The position numbers and the translations under genes were made by a program. A model generated the notes under the pieces. That model was not told the DNA's origin. It made no database searches and saw only the letters and a program-made list of their open reading frames with translations. This document shows positions 62,870 to 64,000 of a stretch of 64,000 nt of DNA, in pieces. Each line of letters starts with the position of its first letter. Position 1 is the stretch's first letter. The stretch comes from Gemmatimonadaceae bacterium (GTDB lineage: Bacteria > Latescibacterota > UBA2968 > UBA8231), in the NCBI GenBank assembly GCA_026706075.1, contig JAPOZM010000068.1, forward strand, positions 1 to 64,000. Reading direction: 5' to 3'.

Positions 62870-63109
62870 ATGAAAACGACCATCGAGCTTCCCGATGCTC
62901 TCCTGCGGGCGGCCAAAGCCCTGGCGGTCCGCCGCGGCACCACCCTGAGAGCCATCATCACACACGCCCTCGAACGTGAGGTGCACGACGGCGCTTCAAC
63001 GCCCGCGCGCTTCGAGGTGGACGATGACGGTTTCCCGCACCTGCCTGCCCGGGGTGCCCGCGTTACCGCCGAAATCGTTGCAAGGCTGCTTGACGAGGAG
63101 GCCGCTTGA
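62870..63109 (+). CDS. Ribbon-helix-helix antitoxin (VapB-like)
   Basis: 79 residues: MKTTIELPDALLRAAKALAV, then RRGTTLRAIITHALEREV, a ribbon-helix-helix DNA-binding domain as in VapB-type antitoxins, followed by an acidic C-terminus that would bind the toxin. It overlaps a TTG start of a PIN-domain toxin remnant. The antitoxin looks intact while its toxin does not. Confidence 0.85.
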   Translation: MKTTIELPDALLRAAKALAVRRGTTLRAIITHALEREVHDGASTPARFEVDDDGFPHLPARGARVTAEIVARLLDEEAA

Positions 63110-63283
63110 ACCTGCTGGACGTGAATCCCCTCGTCGCGCTCTGCGACGCCGATGCAGCTCACCGACATCTACCTGCTTGCCCTGGCCGTCCATCGCGGCG
63201 GCGGATTCGCAACCCTCGATGCCCACATCGATCCCTCACGAGTCCCGGGGGGCCCCGGGACACTGGTTCTGATCGAGCACTGA
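63106..63283 (+). pseudogene. Internally deleted PIN-domain toxin (VapC remnant)
   Basis: TTG 63106 overlaps the antitoxin stop (TTGA) and starts LNLLDVNPLVALCD, the N-terminus of a PIN ribonuclease with its first catalytic Asp. Soon after, in another frame, comes QLTDIYLLALAVHRGGGFAT, then LDAHIDPS, the C-terminal PIN segment, ending LVLIEH and stop at 63281-63283. The roughly 80 central residues of a normal VapC are missing, and the junction shifts frame near 63148. The toxin cannot be active. Confidence 0.75.
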
Positions 63284-63437
63284 TCCTTCGCCGCCAGCCG
63301 GGGCCTGAAGGGTAGACCTCGACGGGGCCCGCCTCGCCGTCGCCAGGCGCAAGCCCGTCGCCGCCCTCACCCGGGGCCGGTCCGACGACCTGCTCGACGA
63401 CGAGCAGCGGGTGAATGCCCTGGCGAGAGAGCAGCTG
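63284..63437 (+). other. Short intergenic stretch with protein-like frame
   Basis: A plus-strand frame reads VDLDGARLAVARRKPVAALT and continues for about 30 residues into the 3' end of the minus-strand oxidase gene. It has no start codon or recognisable family. It may be a gene fragment or chance in GC-rich DNA. Confidence 0.25.
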
Positions 63438-64000
63438 TCAGCGGCTGACGGGCGGATCCTGCTTGTTGCCGGCGATGACCCCCTCGTCCCACAGGCGCGA
63501 GAACTTCAGGGCCCGCGGGCAGTGGGGGTAGGACTCCTCCACCTCGATCAGCAGTCCCTGGAGCAGGGCCGCCTCGTCGTCGGGGTTGAAGATCTCCATC
63601 GAGATGCCTCGGGCCTTCAGGTCCTCCTCGTCCACGACCCGGGCCCGGCCGTTGACGCGCGCCGTGTAGTCGACGCCGGGGATGAAGAAGATCAGCCCCA
63701 CGTTGGGGTTGGCGTCGATGTTGTCGTAGCTCTGGAAGAGCTTGTTGCCGCGCACGTCGGGCAGCAGCAGCCGGCGGTCGTCCAGGACCTTGACGAAGCC
63801 CGGGTGCCCGCCTCTCGGACTGGCGTCGCAGCGGCCGTCTCCGTCGGCCGTCGACATCACCGCGAAGGGGGCGTGGCGCACGAACTCCTGCACGTAGGGG
63901 TCCATGCGGTCGGCCACCTTGAGGCGGGCGCGCTCGCTCGGCTCGCCGAAGCGCTCCTGGTAGCGGTTGGCCGCACCCGCCTCGATCGACTTGCGCCGCT
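63438..64000 (-). CDS. Pyridoxamine 5'-phosphate oxidase-family protein, 5' partial
   Basis: The frame is open to the right edge: upstream of the GTG at 63917 it continues in frame as RRKSIEAGAANRYQERFGEP, so the true start is outside. Visible features: FVRHAPFAVMSTADGDGRCDASPRGG (FMN-binding split-barrel start), LLPDVRGNKLFQSYDNIDANPNVGLIFFIPG and a C-terminal SYPHCPRALKFSRLW. This is the flavin/PNPOx-like subfamily often annotated as general stress or nitroreductase-like; FMN or F420 use cannot be told from sequence alone. Confidence 0.88.
   Translation of the reverse strand, partial: RRKSIEAGAANRYQERFGEPSERARLKVADRMDPYVQEFVRHAPFAVMSTADGDGRCDASPRGGHPGFVKVLDDRRLLLPDVRGNKLFQSYDNIDANPNVGLIFFIPGVDYTARVNGRARVVDEEDLKARGISMEIFNPDDEAALLQGLLIEVEESYPHCPRALKFSRLWDEGVIAGNKQDPPVSR

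Overview
The window is GC-rich bacterial chromosome, densely packed on both strands. No rRNA, tRNA, CRISPR array or insertion sequence was recognised. Several exported proteins end in, or contain, a PNPFN...LYRL module of the FlgD-like / type IX-secretion sorting type. This module, together with dockerin-like repeats, CARDB domains and an enolase-superfamily / phytanoyl-dioxygenase gene neighbourhood, points to an uncultured FCB-group lineage (Latescibacterota-like or a relative). That placement is inference.

Region 1 (1-33253) is mostly a repeat-protein island. After a nucleotide-transporter-like gene and an MscS channel come two very large paralogous secreted proteins, at 2230-7419 (-) and 13459-18780 (+). 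Both have the order signal peptide, metzincin-type protease with an HELGH motif, one 7-bladed WD40 propeller, a Big_1 Ig domain, 14 more WD40 blades, two Big_1 domains, a dockerin-like calcium pair and a FlgD-like tail. Between them lies a sigma-54 activator (8281-11403) whose sensor is about 14 Reg_prop propeller blades, with no membrane segment. Just downstream are CCGTAT dyads, an intrinsic terminator and a good -24/-12 promoter (11557-11571). From that promoter, co-directional genes follow with short gaps to 33253: a small lipoprotein, a WD40 protein, the second protease-propeller giant, a 7-repeat RCC1-like lipoprotein, a 3004-residue CARDB/cadherin/FN3 protein with an M8-like metalloprotease, a membrane protein, an ankyrin lipoprotein, a collagen-like/LRR lipoprotein and a probable outer-membrane protein. 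This looks like a regulated system for building and displaying cell-surface repeat proteins and proteases.

Region 2 (33435-39573) holds a DoxX protein, a cytosolic ankyrin protein and a translationally coupled three-gene unit (class V aminotransferase, Gfo/Idh/MocA oxidoreductase, acyl-CoA synthetase). Region 3 (39595-43482, minus) is a ligD-ku-TPR unit for non-homologous end joining. Region 4 (43672-47882) has two further exported proteins sharing one leader; the second carries an LRR/HELMH metallopeptidase half that is visibly less GC-rich.

Region 5 (48485-53307) has aldose epimerase, an M19 dipeptidase, a 4 x 63-bp tandem repeat, and a histidine kinase fused to a receiver and an OmpR-type DNA-binding domain. 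Region 6 (53857-62844) is a tightly overlapping catabolic block: sugar ABC importer without an ATPase gene, threonine aldolase, phosphatase, rhamnonate-dehydratase-like enzyme, ceramidase-like protein, homocysteine S-methyltransferase and a PhyH dioxygenase. The right end has an intact RHH antitoxin next to an internally deleted PIN toxin, and a pyridoxamine-oxidase-family gene running off the edge. Several decayed fragments (7457, 48178, 53540, 63106) show active gene loss.
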